Positions 56,812-64,000 of a DNA stretch of 64,000 bases are shown here, piece by piece; positions within the stretch are counted from its first letter, which is position 1; each line of letters opens with the position of its first letter. The stretch covers positions 1 to 64,000 of IMG/VR virus record IMGVR_UViG_3300023240_001094. One strand, written 5' to 3'. This DNA comes from a virus. Below the pieces are notes generated by a model. That model searched no databases. It worked only from the letters and a program-made list of their open reading frames with translations, and was not told the origin of the DNA. The translations under genes were made by a program, and so were the position numbers.

Positions 56812-57258
56812 TTAGTTACCGGCTTCGAACATACGCCATTTAATCATATTTCCGATTGTCTGGTGGCGCCATTTGATATTATCAACAATTTCAGTAAGTG
56901 TATCAACTAATATCTTTAGCTCAATTATTTCTTCTTCGGATTTCTGAATATCAGTGTCTGCATCATAGTAGTAATCCATTTCACCCTTAAGAACCTTAAG
57001 TCCCTTAAATGGATCAAATTCCCATCCGCGAGACTGAATCTCTTCCTGAGTCATTTTACCATTATAATATAGCCATTTTGCTTTCAATAAAGTTTTCTGT
57101 GATGCCTGAGCCCGGCGATGCATCATCTTTGCTTCTGCTAAAAACGGAAGATATTTTGCATGCAAAGACGGTGTTTGACGAGAAGCCTCATCAAGTGATT
57201 TTTTATCGATAACAGAGTCTTTTTCCCACATCGTGAGAACCGGTTCAATGTATTTCAT
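56812..57258 (-). CDS. uvsY: recombination mediator UvsY
   Basis: 148 residues from ATG 57258 (TTGGAGTATAAT upstream). SVIDKKSLDEASRQTPSLHAKYLPFL, then KAKWLYYNGKMTQEE and KWRMFEAGN match the order of T4 UvsY, which ends MRAFEAGK. It loads UvsX on gp32-covered ssDNA. It has its own promoter within the 3' end of the tail tube gene. Confidence 0.9.
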   Translation of the reverse strand: MKYIEPVLTMWEKDSVIDKKSLDEASRQTPSLHAKYLPFLAEAKMMHRRAQASQKTLLKAKWLYYNGKMTQEEIQSRGWEFDPFKGLKVLKGEMDYYYDADTDIQKSEEEIIELKILVDTLTEIVDNIKWRHQTIGNMIKWRMFEAGN

Positions 57259-57282
57259 ATTATACTCCAATTGCTTTGAGCA

Positions 57283-57311
57283 ATTATACCATGTTATTCA
57301 GTGATTGTAAA
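57283..57311 (-). promoter_or_regulatory. sigma70-like phage promoter for uvsY
   Basis: TTTACA (57311-57306), 17 bp, TATAAT (57288-57283), 24 bp before the uvsY start. Confidence 0.82.
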
Positions 57312-57803
57312 CGTTGTATAGTAAAATGTGATGGGGAACGTGATATATGTTACATTATCAACTGTTGACTGAAAGTTAATTGATCCAACATTTGTTGGGA
57401 ATGCTCCCTTATATGTGATCTTATCAATCTGATTGTTATGGCTACTTAGGATCGACAGTGTAATATCATAGAACGTCGTGTCTTGATTTTCAGCTGTAAT
57501 ACTTGATGCGCTCTTTACATTTTGTTCTGCTGTGGATTTGATCCAGTTTAGCATCTCTTTGTATACATTCATATTCTCATCTACAATAGCATCTAAAGAC
57601 AAAGCACCGTATTCAACTTTATCTCCTGGAAGCAATAGATTTGTTCCTCGGAATGGAGCAATTGCAGGCGATACAGACACATCAGGGTGTGTTACTGTTT
57701 GTGCAAAGAATTCTAGGTTTTTAAAGCGTTTTCTATTTACTACAAGCTTAAATCCGTTTGGCTGTAAGAAATTCTGTGACTCTAGTATTGATGTGGTTGT
57801 CAT
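57294..57803 (-). CDS. 19: tail tube protein (T4 gp19-like)
   Basis: 169 residues, the usual length for gp19 (163). FKLVVNRKRFKNLEFFAQTVTHPDVSVSPA, then FRGTNLLLPGDKVEYGALSLDAIVDENMNVYKEMLNWI and KITYKGAFPTNVGSINFQSTVDN are the strand order of gp19-fold tube proteins (F-P-T-N-V-G is shared with T4). It is preceded by a late promoter. A baseplate tube-initiator is the alternative. Confidence 0.78.
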   Translation of the reverse strand: MTTTSILESQNFLQPNGFKLVVNRKRFKNLEFFAQTVTHPDVSVSPAIAPFRGTNLLLPGDKVEYGALSLDAIVDENMNVYKEMLNWIKSTAEQNVKSASSITAENQDTTFYDITLSILSSHNNQIDKITYKGAFPTNVGSINFQSTVDNVTYITFPITFYYTTFTITE

Positions 57804-57825
57804 GTATATACCTCGTTGTTACCAC

Positions 57826-57833
57826 TATTTATA
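57826..57833 (-). promoter_or_regulatory. T4-type late promoter of tail tube gene
   Basis: TATAAATA on the minus strand, 23 bp before the tail tube start. Confidence 0.8.
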
Positions 57834-57856
57834 TCGGAAAAATATCATTTTATCTA

Positions 57857-57885
57857 TGTACATTCATCCTAGGCTATGGTATAAC
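57857..57885 (+). promoter_or_regulatory. sigma70-like phage promoter, plus strand
   Basis: TGTACA (57857-57862), 17 bp, TATAAC (57880-57885), followed by AAAAGGAGATACACAATG. It drives the plus-strand operon 57910-58517. Confidence 0.85.
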
Positions 57886-57909
57886 AGTTATATCAAAAGG
57901 AGATACACA

Positions 57910-58137
57910 ATGCAATTTATGAAATTTCAATCTGACTTCGGAATCCATCGCGCGGTTAACTGTCCTGTTGAACTTGATATTATTGAGGTGACTAAATGTG
58001 CTCCTGGACGTGATGTTTGGCATACATTTGTTGTATCGACTGAAAAAACATTTGATGAATTTCAAACTTGGTCCGATGCTGTTCGATTTGCAGAACATAA
58101 ATTTGGTGTTAAATTTGACCTCGAGGGAAAAAAATAA
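57910..58137 (+). CDS. small protein, plus-strand operon gene 1
   Basis: 75 residues from ATG 57910 with AAAAGGAGA upstream. MQFMKFQSDFGIHRAVNCPV, then DVWHTFVVSTEKTFDEFQTWSDAVRFAEHKFG. Alpha/beta with an acidic helix at the end; no known family. Its TAA overlaps the next ATG (TAATG). Confidence 0.7.
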   Translation: MQFMKFQSDFGIHRAVNCPVELDIIEVTKCAPGRDVWHTFVVSTEKTFDEFQTWSDAVRFAEHKFGVKFDLEGKK

Positions 58138-58337
58138 TGAAATATAAAGTAGAATGGAACCAATGGTATCGCTGTGGGTATCACGGAGATGATGCAGATT
58201 ATGAAGTAGAACGCGCATATTTTAAAACTCTAGATGAGGCAAATGCATATGTGAATGAGCTTATTAGCGGTAAACGCCGCGGAACATATGATATGTCAGT
58301 GAACCGTGATGAAGTTAAAATTATAAAGGAAGATTAA
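58137..58337 (+). CDS. small protein, plus-strand operon gene 2
   Basis: 66 residues. MKYKVEWNQWYRCGYHGDDADYEVERAYFKTLDEANAYVNEL (in pieces) looks like a small alpha/beta domain with strand-helix arrangement, ending SVNRDEVKIIKED. Coupled to gene 1. Early expressed given the promoter; a host-takeover role is possible but not shown. Confidence 0.68.
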   Translation: MKYKVEWNQWYRCGYHGDDADYEVERAYFKTLDEANAYVNELISGKRRGTYDMSVNRDEVKIIKED

Positions 58338-58517
58338 ATGCAAATTTCTATGATGTATCGCGGGGTTTCTATATACAAGAATGGTGAAAACAAAAAACAC
58401 GTTGCTTGCTTTTTGGATAAAAAGCTCGCTGAAAAATATGCAAAGCAGTGCACCGGCTTGTCAAAATTTGATGACTTTAAAGTTGTCGAAAGCATTCTAT
58501 ATAGAGAGTTTGGTTAA
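58338..58517 (+). CDS. small protein, plus-strand operon gene 3
   Basis: 59 residues: MQISMMYRGVSIYKNGENKK, then CFLDKKLAEKYAKQCTGLSKF and VVESILYREFG. Starts directly after the stop of gene 2 (AAGGAAGATTAAATG). Downstream AAAAAAAGGCAACCCGAAGGC looks like half of a terminator hairpin. Unknown function. Confidence 0.65.
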   Translation: MQISMMYRGVSIYKNGENKKHVACFLDKKLAEKYAKQCTGLSKFDDFKVVESILYREFG

Positions 58518-58551
58518 GAATAAAAAAAGGCAACCCGAAGGCTTAAGTATA

Positions 58552-59111
58552 TCAATATTCACTATATTTCTTATTAGGACTTTTACATCTGTGTGATATA
58601 GTGGTTCTATGAATTCTAGTTAATTTAGATGCTTCTGTGAGTGTTTCATATGTGGAACCATCAATATAGACAGGTTGTGCTCTTGGGTTATCTTTGGGGT
58701 TATCTTTGCCTTTCATGATAGGAAGATGATGATTTCCCGCTGCAAATCTCTTTTGTATAACTTTGAAAGATGAGGCTTTGGTATGGAGTTTGCAATCCTT
58801 ACGGCTTGCTTCTGTTTATCAGTTGGGGTTCTTCCATAAAATGGATTACCTTCTCCACTATTTTTATCTGACATTTTTTTCTTCCATGCCAAAGACTTGG
58901 GTTTCTTTTGCAGCTCTTTAATAGCTTCTGCTTTACTAACCTGTCCGAGTAACATTCTACTGGCAACCAGGTCTTGATGCCATCCGTGTTTGTTGTATAA
59001 ATCAAGATGAGCTTGTGCGTGTTCTTCAATTGTAAGTTCTACTAAATTTGACGGATCGTCTGATCCACCCATATGCTTAGGAACTATGTGATGTTTGTGA
59101 TATATAGTCAT
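58552..59111 (-). pseudogene. HNH homing endonuclease with frameshift, NUMOD1 tail
   Basis: The first 132 residues (59111-58713) hold HKHHIVPKHMGGSDDPSN and LVELTIEEHAQAH, paralogue of the HNH in the tmRNA spacer. Near 58760 the frame breaks: after LSKLYKR the next frame reads FAAGNHHLPIMKGKDNP, then VYIDGSTYETLTEASKLTRIHRTTISHRCKS, a NUMOD1-type helix-turn-helix, ending at 58552. It is a decayed homing gene, or made by a programmed shift. A late promoter leads it. Confidence 0.75.
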
Positions 59112-59183
59112 GCTGGAACTTTCTTTCTTGTGTTTCTAGAGTAGTTGGATGTTGGTGCATCGTGAACTACATTTATATTTATA
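59109..59183 (-). promoter_or_regulatory. late promoter and hairpin leader of the HNH gene
   Basis: TATAAATA (59183-59176), then AATGTAGTTCACG, an inverted repeat GTAGTT...AACTAC, and CTACTCTAGAAACAC. This order copies the leader of the GIY-YIG gene at 11755-11823. Confidence 0.75.
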
Positions 59184-59204
59184 CCCATTGTTATCCACAC
59201 GCAT

Positions 59205-59230
59205 AAAAAAAGAGCGCCGAAGCGCTCTTT
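59205..59230 (-). terminator. Rho-independent terminator after gp23
   Basis: AAAGAGCGC-TTCG-GCGCTCTTT stem followed by TTTTATGC on the minus strand. Confidence 0.9.
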
Positions 59231-59263
59231 AGTTGAGTAACATTGTTACTTATTTCTTGCTTA

Positions 59264-60580
59264 TTATGCAAGGATATTATCGACGCGAAATATGCGATAA
59301 TATTGGTTAGTCTTAGCAGTTGCAAGACCGTCTGCAGGAGTAGCACCAACGAATGGGTTAGAAGCCATGCCGTAGCGTGTCTTGAAACCAATTTTAGGCT
59401 GGAACGTTTCCTCAGCAACGGCGCGAACCATTGTAAGCGGTACGTATGGGCAATAGAATACACCGGCGTCATATGGGTTTGTGCCCTTATAGCCTACGTT
59501 GATGTAATCTGTAGCAGCATATGGATCGATATAGATCTTCATGCGACCGTTAAGAACACCAGCGAATGTGTTGCCTGTATCGTCTACGTTAAGTGTTGTT
59601 GACATTGCAGGAGCATAGTCAAGCATACCTGAAGCTGCAAGAGCAGATGCTACGTCTGAAGATACGATCGCAAAGTTACCTTTACCGCGTCTTGTTTCTT
59701 TAGCAATTACGTTTGCTTCACGCTCAAGCTGAAGAATAAGACCTTTGATCTTCTCTACGCTCCAACGACCATCCGCATCTGTTGACAAGTCAAAGATACC
59801 GTTGATTGCTGTGTTAGCTGTACCAGCACCAGTTTTAGCTTGGCTGTTGATTGTACGGATAACTTCGCGGTTGATTTCTGCAAGAATCTCAGTTGAGAGA
59901 ATGTTTGCAAGCTCTGTTTCAGCATCAAGACCGTGGATTGCTTTCAAGTCTTGTGCAAGTTCTAGGCTGTACTCAGCTTTCAACGCGCGTGATTTCGCAG
60001 TCACTGTCGCTTTTTCGATGGTGAAGCCCATCTCGTTGAATGAAGAACCACCAGTTGAACCAAGTGCTTCGGCGTCAGTCGTTGGCATACCAGAAGCAAC
60101 CGATGGACCTGTGCGATCATTGTTGATTGAGCTGTCTGAGTTGGAGTCTGTAAGACCAGCAAGACCTGATGGTCCACCAGTTTGTGTTACAGATGAGTCA
60201 CCTGAGAACGCAGTGTTAGCTTCGTTGAAGAGAGCTTCTGTTGAGCTTGTTGAACCAGCACCGTAGCGTGATTTCATCGCAAAGATAAGACCAGTTGGGC
60301 CAGTCATTGGCTGAACGCCAGCAACATCATATGCCATCATGTTCGGCATTGCGCGGCGAACAAGTGAGATAAGAACTGGGTTCCAGTTAGCAGTGCCGCC
60401 GGTGTTGTTACCAGGTGCAGCTTCTGTAAGCATGTTGTTTTGAGCAGATTGTGAAGCGAATTCACGCTCTTGGTTCTCAAGAACAACTGCAGTTACGGCA
60501 CGACGGTGAGCGTCTTTAATTTCTGTGCCTTCATTGAGAACTGGTGCCCATTTCTCTGTTAGGTTATCGTATGTGTCCAT
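59264..60580 (-). CDS. 23: major capsid protein (T4 gp23)
   Basis: 438 residues. GTANWNPVLISLVRRAMPNMMAYDVAGVQPMTGPTGLIFAMKSRYG (pieces: VLISLVRRAMPN, GPTGLIFAM) is the gp23 head, and NEMGFTIEKATVTAKSRALKAEYSLELAQDLKAIHG is in the P domain. A gp21 site NMLTE/AAP puts the mature start at Ala54; in T4 the delta piece is 65 residues. C-terminal YRIFRVDNI is typical. Terminator downstream. Confidence 0.97.
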   Translation of the reverse strand: MDTYDNLTEKWAPVLNEGTEIKDAHRRAVTAVVLENQEREFASQSAQNNMLTEAAPGNNTGGTANWNPVLISLVRRAMPNMMAYDVAGVQPMTGPTGLIFAMKSRYGAGSTSSTEALFNEANTAFSGDSSVTQTGGPSGLAGLTDSNSDSSINNDRTGPSVASGMPTTDAEALGSTGGSSFNEMGFTIEKATVTAKSRALKAEYSLELAQDLKAIHGLDAETELANILSTEILAEINREVIRTINSQAKTGAGTANTAINGIFDLSTDADGRWSVEKIKGLILQLEREANVIAKETRRGKGNFAIVSSDVASALAASGMLDYAPAMSTTLNVDDTGNTFAGVLNGRMKIYIDPYAATDYINVGYKGTNPYDAGVFYCPYVPLTMVRAVAEETFQPKIGFKTRYGMASNPFVGATPADGLATAKTNQYYRIFRVDNILA

Positions 60581-60592
60581 TGGAATTATTCC

Positions 60593-61525
60593 TTACTTCT
60601 GGGATTTTTTAATTGCGTTTACATATGCAGACATTGAGCCTGAAGTTTCGATTTCGTCGTCGAATGATTCTTCAATTTCTTCTACATGTGATGCTGTGGT
60701 TTTCTTAGTGAAATATGATTCTTTGATAGTTTTCACTTTAGCGGAAAATGTTTCTTCTGATTCGAAGTCAAGGTCCTCAGCAAGGTTTGCCAATTTTTCT
60801 ACTTCTGTTTCAGCAAGACCACGAGCGTGCTCACGGATGACTTCATAACGCTTGAATAGTTCAAGCTCAGATGTCATTTCGATTAGATCACTTGTCTGTT
60901 CGTTAAGTTTAGCTTCAAGAGCTTCAACCTGTTCAGCCAAATCATCAACTAGGTCTACTTTCTCGTCTGGAACTTCCACATAAGATTCTTCGAAAAGATC
61001 CTTAAGCTTTGACATAAACCCTTCTGCGATTTCAGAACGAAGACCGTTTTGAATTGCGAGTTTATTTTCTTCCATCCAATTTTCAACAACGTAGTTTAGG
61101 TAACCGTCAACTTTTTCGACTAGGTCGGTTTTAGTTGTTTCAATTTCCTCTTGAAGAGCTTCTGCATAGTTTTCTTCCATGCGAGCAACTTCTTCTTGGA
61201 GCTTAGAGTTAAGCGCCGCTTCGAAAATCAAACCAGCTTTAGCGCGGAAGCCCTCAGATAGAGTTGCTTCTTCGTTTACAAGTGCGTCAAGATCATCTGT
61301 GAAATCAATATCTTCAGCTTGTAGGCCAGATAGCTTTCCAGATGCTTTTAGATCTGATTTATCAGAATTTTTCTTGTCGCCCTTACGAGCTGGCGCAGTT
61401 TTACCTGCATCTTCTGCTTTTTTAGTAGCAGCGATTGATTGATCTTCTGCATTCTTTGGATCGTGAGCCTCAACAACATTCTCGTCATCATTGAGTTCAA
61501 TATCCTGATTTACTTGATCAGTCAT
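60593..61525 (-). CDS. 22: prohead scaffold protein (T4 gp22)
   Basis: 310 residues, acidic and strongly helical with coiled coils (LAEQVEALEAKLNEQTSDLIEMTSELELF). N-terminal ELNDDENVVE/AHD and later EE, DE-rich stretches are candidate gp21 cuts. It is the main core scaffold and is degraded to peptides on maturation. Directly upstream of gp23. Confidence 0.9.
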   Translation of the reverse strand: MTDQVNQDIELNDDENVVEAHDPKNAEDQSIAATKKAEDAGKTAPARKGDKKNSDKSDLKASGKLSGLQAEDIDFTDDLDALVNEEATLSEGFRAKAGLIFEAALNSKLQEEVARMEENYAEALQEEIETTKTDLVEKVDGYLNYVVENWMEENKLAIQNGLRSEIAEGFMSKLKDLFEESYVEVPDEKVDLVDDLAEQVEALEAKLNEQTSDLIEMTSELELFKRYEVIREHARGLAETEVEKLANLAEDLDFESEETFSAKVKTIKESYFTKKTTASHVEEIEESFDDEIETSGSMSAYVNAIKKSQK

Positions 61526-61535
61526 AATTGACTCC

Positions 61536-62192
61536 TTATTTGTTTTTCATTAACGAGAGGAAATTCTTAAATTCACGAACCTGTGTCTCATATAGATCCA
61601 CACGAGGCGCTTTCTTAATTTCAGTCTCTATTCTCTCAATTTCCTGAGCTTCGATAATACCGTTATTCCATACCCATTCCACACCTTCCATAATGCCATT
61701 AACAAAAGCTTGTGGGGCAGATGGATCTTGGACGATGTCAATTGTATTCAACATAAAGTCTTCTTTGACATACATAACGCCATTTCTATTCTCAAGGCTT
61801 CCCATACCACGAGTCGAAACACCTAGTTGCACACCACCTTCGAGTAGACCTTTAACAATCTGTCCCATTGGAGTATCCAATATACGTGCTTTACCCATCA
61901 CATTATTTCCCTCAATTCTGAGGTCTGTAATAAGATGGGATACTTTATCTAAGTTAACAGTTGGACCATCAGGGTGGTTTAGTTCCCCAACTGCTCTCTT
62001 AGTTTTAACTTGGTCTGTGTAATACTTATTTACAGCACCTTCCATAACGTTCTTTGGATAGATGCGACCATTTCTGTTTTTGCCTTCGGACTGAGCAAAG
62101 ATTCCTTCAATGATGTAGTTCTTAGATCCATCATCTTTCTTTTCTACTAGACACTGGACGTCCGTCTCTGTGTATTCAGTGATAAGTTTCAT
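61536..62192 (-). CDS. 21: prohead protease (T4 gp21)
   Basis: 218 residues. NGRIYPKNVMEGAVNKYYTD, then VGELNHPDGPTVNLDKVSHLI with the catalytic His, and GVQLGVSTRGMGSL with the Ser (S-T-R-G) are the S78-like herpes-type protease signatures. It cuts at hydrophobic-x-Glu. The substrates suggested here are gp22, gp23 and the capsid-targeted proteins. Confidence 0.95.
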   Translation of the reverse strand: MKLITEYTETDVQCLVEKKDDGSKNYIIEGIFAQSEGKNRNGRIYPKNVMEGAVNKYYTDQVKTKRAVGELNHPDGPTVNLDKVSHLITDLRIEGNNVMGKARILDTPMGQIVKGLLEGGVQLGVSTRGMGSLENRNGVMYVKEDFMLNTIDIVQDPSAPQAFVNGIMEGVEWVWNNGIIEAQEIERIETEIKKAPRVDLYETQVREFKNFLSLMKNK

Positions 62193-62407
62193 TTGCTTCC
62201 TGCCATTTTAATAAACTCATTTGCTGCTTTTTTTGCATCATTCAAAGATGAATATGTATCCAACTTTTCATTATCAATGTAAGCAACAAACGAGTTCTTT
62301 TCTTTATGCACCATAACATTATAGCCTTTTACTTTGGCATCAAAAACGTGAGTGCCCTTAGGCATTCCTTTAATCTTTGCTTCTCTGATTTGGCTAAAAT
62401 TTTTCAT
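62189..62407 (-). CDS. small prohead-core protein with capsid-targeting N-terminus
   Basis: 72 residues from ATG 62407, giving MKNFSQIRE/AKIKG, a targeting peptide ending I-x-E before Ala. The rest is beta-hairpin-like with KGYNVMVHKEKNSFVAYIDNEKLDTYSS and a helical end. It lies between gp21 and the gp67-like gene where T4 has gp68. T4 gp68 is a core protein. Coupled to gp21 (4-bp overlap). Confidence 0.65.
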   Translation of the reverse strand: MKNFSQIREAKIKGMPKGTHVFDAKVKGYNVMVHKEKNSFVAYIDNEKLDTYSSLNDAKKAANEFIKMAGSK

Positions 62408-62432
62408 ATGGTTCACTTTATGTATTCTGTAT

Positions 62433-62440
62433 TATTTATA
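62433..62440 (-). promoter_or_regulatory. T4-type late promoter
   Basis: TATAAATA on the minus strand, 26 bp before the core protein start at 62407. It drives gp21, gp22 and gp23. Confidence 0.75.
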
Positions 62441-62458
62441 TAGATTTAGATCTTAAGA

Positions 62459-62704
62459 TCACTCGTCTTCATCATTTTCTTCATAATGATCTTCAGCCGC
62501 ATCTTCAAGATCTTCGTCGGTAATCTCATCATCAATAGCATCTTGCCAGATACCCTGAGCAACTGCTACCTTTTCTTGCTCAAGAGCATGATGAACTTTA
62601 CTCATTAATACATCGTTAAACACGTCATTGGCTTTATTAAATTCTGCATTGGCTGCAAAATCAATCATGTTCTCAAGTGGGTTTGTTTGTTCTACTTCAC
62701 TCAT
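62459..62704 (-). CDS. 67: prohead core protein (T4 gp67-like)
   Basis: 81 residues. MSEVEQTNPLENMIDFAANAEFNKANDVFNDVLMSKVHHALEQEKVAVAQ (pieces: NPLENMIDFAANAEF, VFNDVLMSKVHHALE) and a very acidic tail DEDLEDAAEDHYEENDEDE. This matches T4 gp67 in position, size and acidity. It acts as scaffold in the core and is cleaved by gp21. Confidence 0.82.
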   Translation of the reverse strand: MSEVEQTNPLENMIDFAANAEFNKANDVFNDVLMSKVHHALEQEKVAVAQGIWQDAIDDEITDEDLEDAAEDHYEENDEDE

Positions 62705-62755
62705 ATTATATTCCTATTTATCTACTTTAATATTGATGTTGTGGTTTTGCCCATC

Positions 62756-64000
62756 TTATTTTTCAGGGGTATCATTTTCATCTTGTTTTTGGTCATTAAA
62801 TTCGTCAGCTTCGTCTTGCGCAGGAGCTTCGGAATCAATTTGTTTTGTCATGTGTTTAATGTCTTCATCGTTAAACTGAAGTACGTTACGCATAACCCAT
62901 TCTTTAGAAAAGAACTCGCCAATATAATTCTGAACTTGATCAAGAGACTGTAGTCTTTCCCTCAGTAACTCAGCGTCCTTTAATTCAGTGAAATGGTTAT
63001 CACGCCTGAATTCAAACTGGATCATATTGGAATTTTCATCCCAATCTTCCTCGGTAATGATGTTCTTAAGAATAAGTTGTTTTTTTAGAATTTCTCTAAA
63101 CAACATTGAAAAGCGTTTGCGTAATCTATCAATAAACTTCTGGAATTTTAGCTCATCGCGCGAAATCTCAGTGGAGCGACCAATATTGAATTGGCCTTCT
63201 TGTTCAAGTCTACCAATAGGAACATTCAGTGATTTATATAGGCGTTTTTGGAAATACAGAATGTCATCAATTTGTCCGAGGTTTTCACCACCAGGTAGAG
63301 TTGAAATTTCTGTACCTCTTCCACCTTCACGTCGTGGAAGCCAGAAGTCTTCAAGCATAGACATATGCTTGCGGTCATCTTTAATAGCACCAGTGCTTGC
63401 ATCATAGACAAGTTTGTTTCTGTATCTTGACATAATGCCTTTCATATATTCTTCTGACTTACCTTTTGGTAGGTTGCCAACATCAATATAAAAGATTCTG
63501 CGTTCTGGTGCACGAGCGAGACGATAGATTACCAGTGAATCTTCCATCATGCGCAACTGGTTAATAGGCTTCAGTGCTTTATGTAGATACGAAACAACAT
63601 GTTTATGTGATGCGTCAAGCAATCCCGACGTTGAATATACGACCGAATCCTTTGTTAGCTTAATGCCACTATTCTGTTGACCAGGTTTTTCCTGGTAGAT
63701 ATAATATTCGCTTTGTCCCTCGATAATATTAGCGCCAGTAATTGGATCTTTTTTCTTAATGATCTCTTTTACTTTACGAATCTTTGCGGCGTCAATAGGG
63801 CGAATATCAAGAATGCCCGCAGACGGGTTTTTATCATCAACTACAAGGTGGAAATTATGTCTCCCATCGATGTACCATTTTCTAAAAATATCATGGCCTA
63901 GGTCATTAAACCTGAGCATGTATAGAATGTCGTCAAATTCCTCTTGGATTTTTCCTTTAATGCCATCGGATAGCTTTACCTTATCCATATCTAGGTTGAC
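62756..64000 (-). CDS. 20: portal protein (T4 gp20), 5' part outside window
   Basis: The frame is open to the right edge (VNLDMDKVKLSDGIKG...) and gives 415 residues. FRKWYIDGRHNFHLVVDDKNPSAGILDIRPIDA, RMMEDSLVIYRLARAPERRIFYIDVGNLPKGKSEEYMKGIM, and RREGGRGTEISTLPGG are the gp20 core. Full T4 gp20 is 524 residues, so about 100 or more are missing. It forms the dodecameric DNA gate. Confidence 0.95.
   Translation of the reverse strand, partial: VNLDMDKVKLSDGIKGKIQEEFDDILYMLRFNDLGHDIFRKWYIDGRHNFHLVVDDKNPSAGILDIRPIDAAKIRKVKEIIKKKDPITGANIIEGQSEYYIYQEKPGQQNSGIKLTKDSVVYSTSGLLDASHKHVVSYLHKALKPINQLRMMEDSLVIYRLARAPERRIFYIDVGNLPKGKSEEYMKGIMSRYRNKLVYDASTGAIKDDRKHMSMLEDFWLPRREGGRGTEISTLPGGENLGQIDDILYFQKRLYKSLNVPIGRLEQEGQFNIGRSTEISRDELKFQKFIDRLRKRFSMLFREILKKQLILKNIITEEDWDENSNMIQFEFRRDNHFTELKDAELLRERLQSLDQVQNYIGEFFSKEWVMRNVLQFNDEDIKHMTKQIDSEAPAQDEADEFNDQKQDENDTPEK

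Noticed and set aside
58520-58545. Possible complete terminator after plus-strand gene 3
   Set aside because: Only one arm (AAGGCAACC-CGAA-GG) is present; the complementary arm is missing, perhaps removed by the HNH insertion, so I did not list it as a terminator.
59745-60266. Plus-strand frame of 173 codons
   Set aside because: Antisense to gp23, Ser/Pro/Ala-rich composition without protein-like features.
1-64000. Integrase, attachment sites or lysogeny genes
   Set aside because: None seen; the content is that of a lytic T4-like phage.

Overview
The window is part of the genome of a T4-like myovirus. Almost every gene lies on the minus strand. The T4 core is present in its usual local order: portal gp20 (cut by the right edge), prohead core, protease gp21, scaffold gp22 and major capsid gp23; then gp19-like tail tube, uvsY, uvsW, gp55, gp47, gp46, gp45, gp44, gp62, regA and gp43; then uvsX and gp41. 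A class I ribonucleotide reductase, RNase H, PhoH, Hsp20 and ThyX fit a marine lineage. A circularly permuted, two-piece tmRNA of alphaproteobacterial type (29230-30045) suggests an alphaproteobacterial host. That host call is inference.

Layout: 1-1060 holds a DUF805-like fragment, tRNA-Arg and a glycine-zipper protein. 1061-5697 is a glycan island with glycosyltransferases, an O-methyltransferase and a sulfotransferase. 5694-15081 holds small and nucleotide or nuclease genes (phoH, rnh, nrdA, nrdB). 15242-24909 holds a spanin-like pair followed by virion and internal-head proteins. 25013-29212 encodes envelope-directed or secreted proteins. 29230-30045 is the tmRNA, interrupted by an HNH endonuclease. 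30118-34989 holds a dNMP kinase, SleB endolysin, thyX, gp41 and uvsX. 35018-42499 is a sugar-nucleotide and hydroxymethyl-dCMP region: UDP-glucose dehydrogenase, epimerase, glycosyltransferase, dCMP deaminase, dCMP hydroxymethylase, cytidylyltransferase and phosphomannomutase-like. 42483-57803 is replication, recombination and late sigma, ending in the tail tube. 57910-58517 is a small plus-strand operon. 58552-64000 is the head module.

Regulation is readable. Middle/early-type promoters follow TGTACA or TTTACA, usually 17 bp from TATAAT or TATAAC. T4-type late promoters (TATAAATA) stand before late genes and before the homing endonucleases, often next to or inside an inverted repeat. Hairpin terminators are frequent.

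The most interesting points are: (1) the permuted tmRNA whose processed spacer contains an HNH endonuclease gene; (2) several enzymes with N-termini resembling the T4 capsid-targeting sequence followed by a gp21-type cleavage site, which suggests packaged and injected enzymes; (3) a likely DNA glycosylation pathway whose glycosyltransferase has a C-terminal DIFG motif like those of gp43 and gp55, a candidate sliding-clamp tether; and (4) endonucleases of different families that share one leader cassette.
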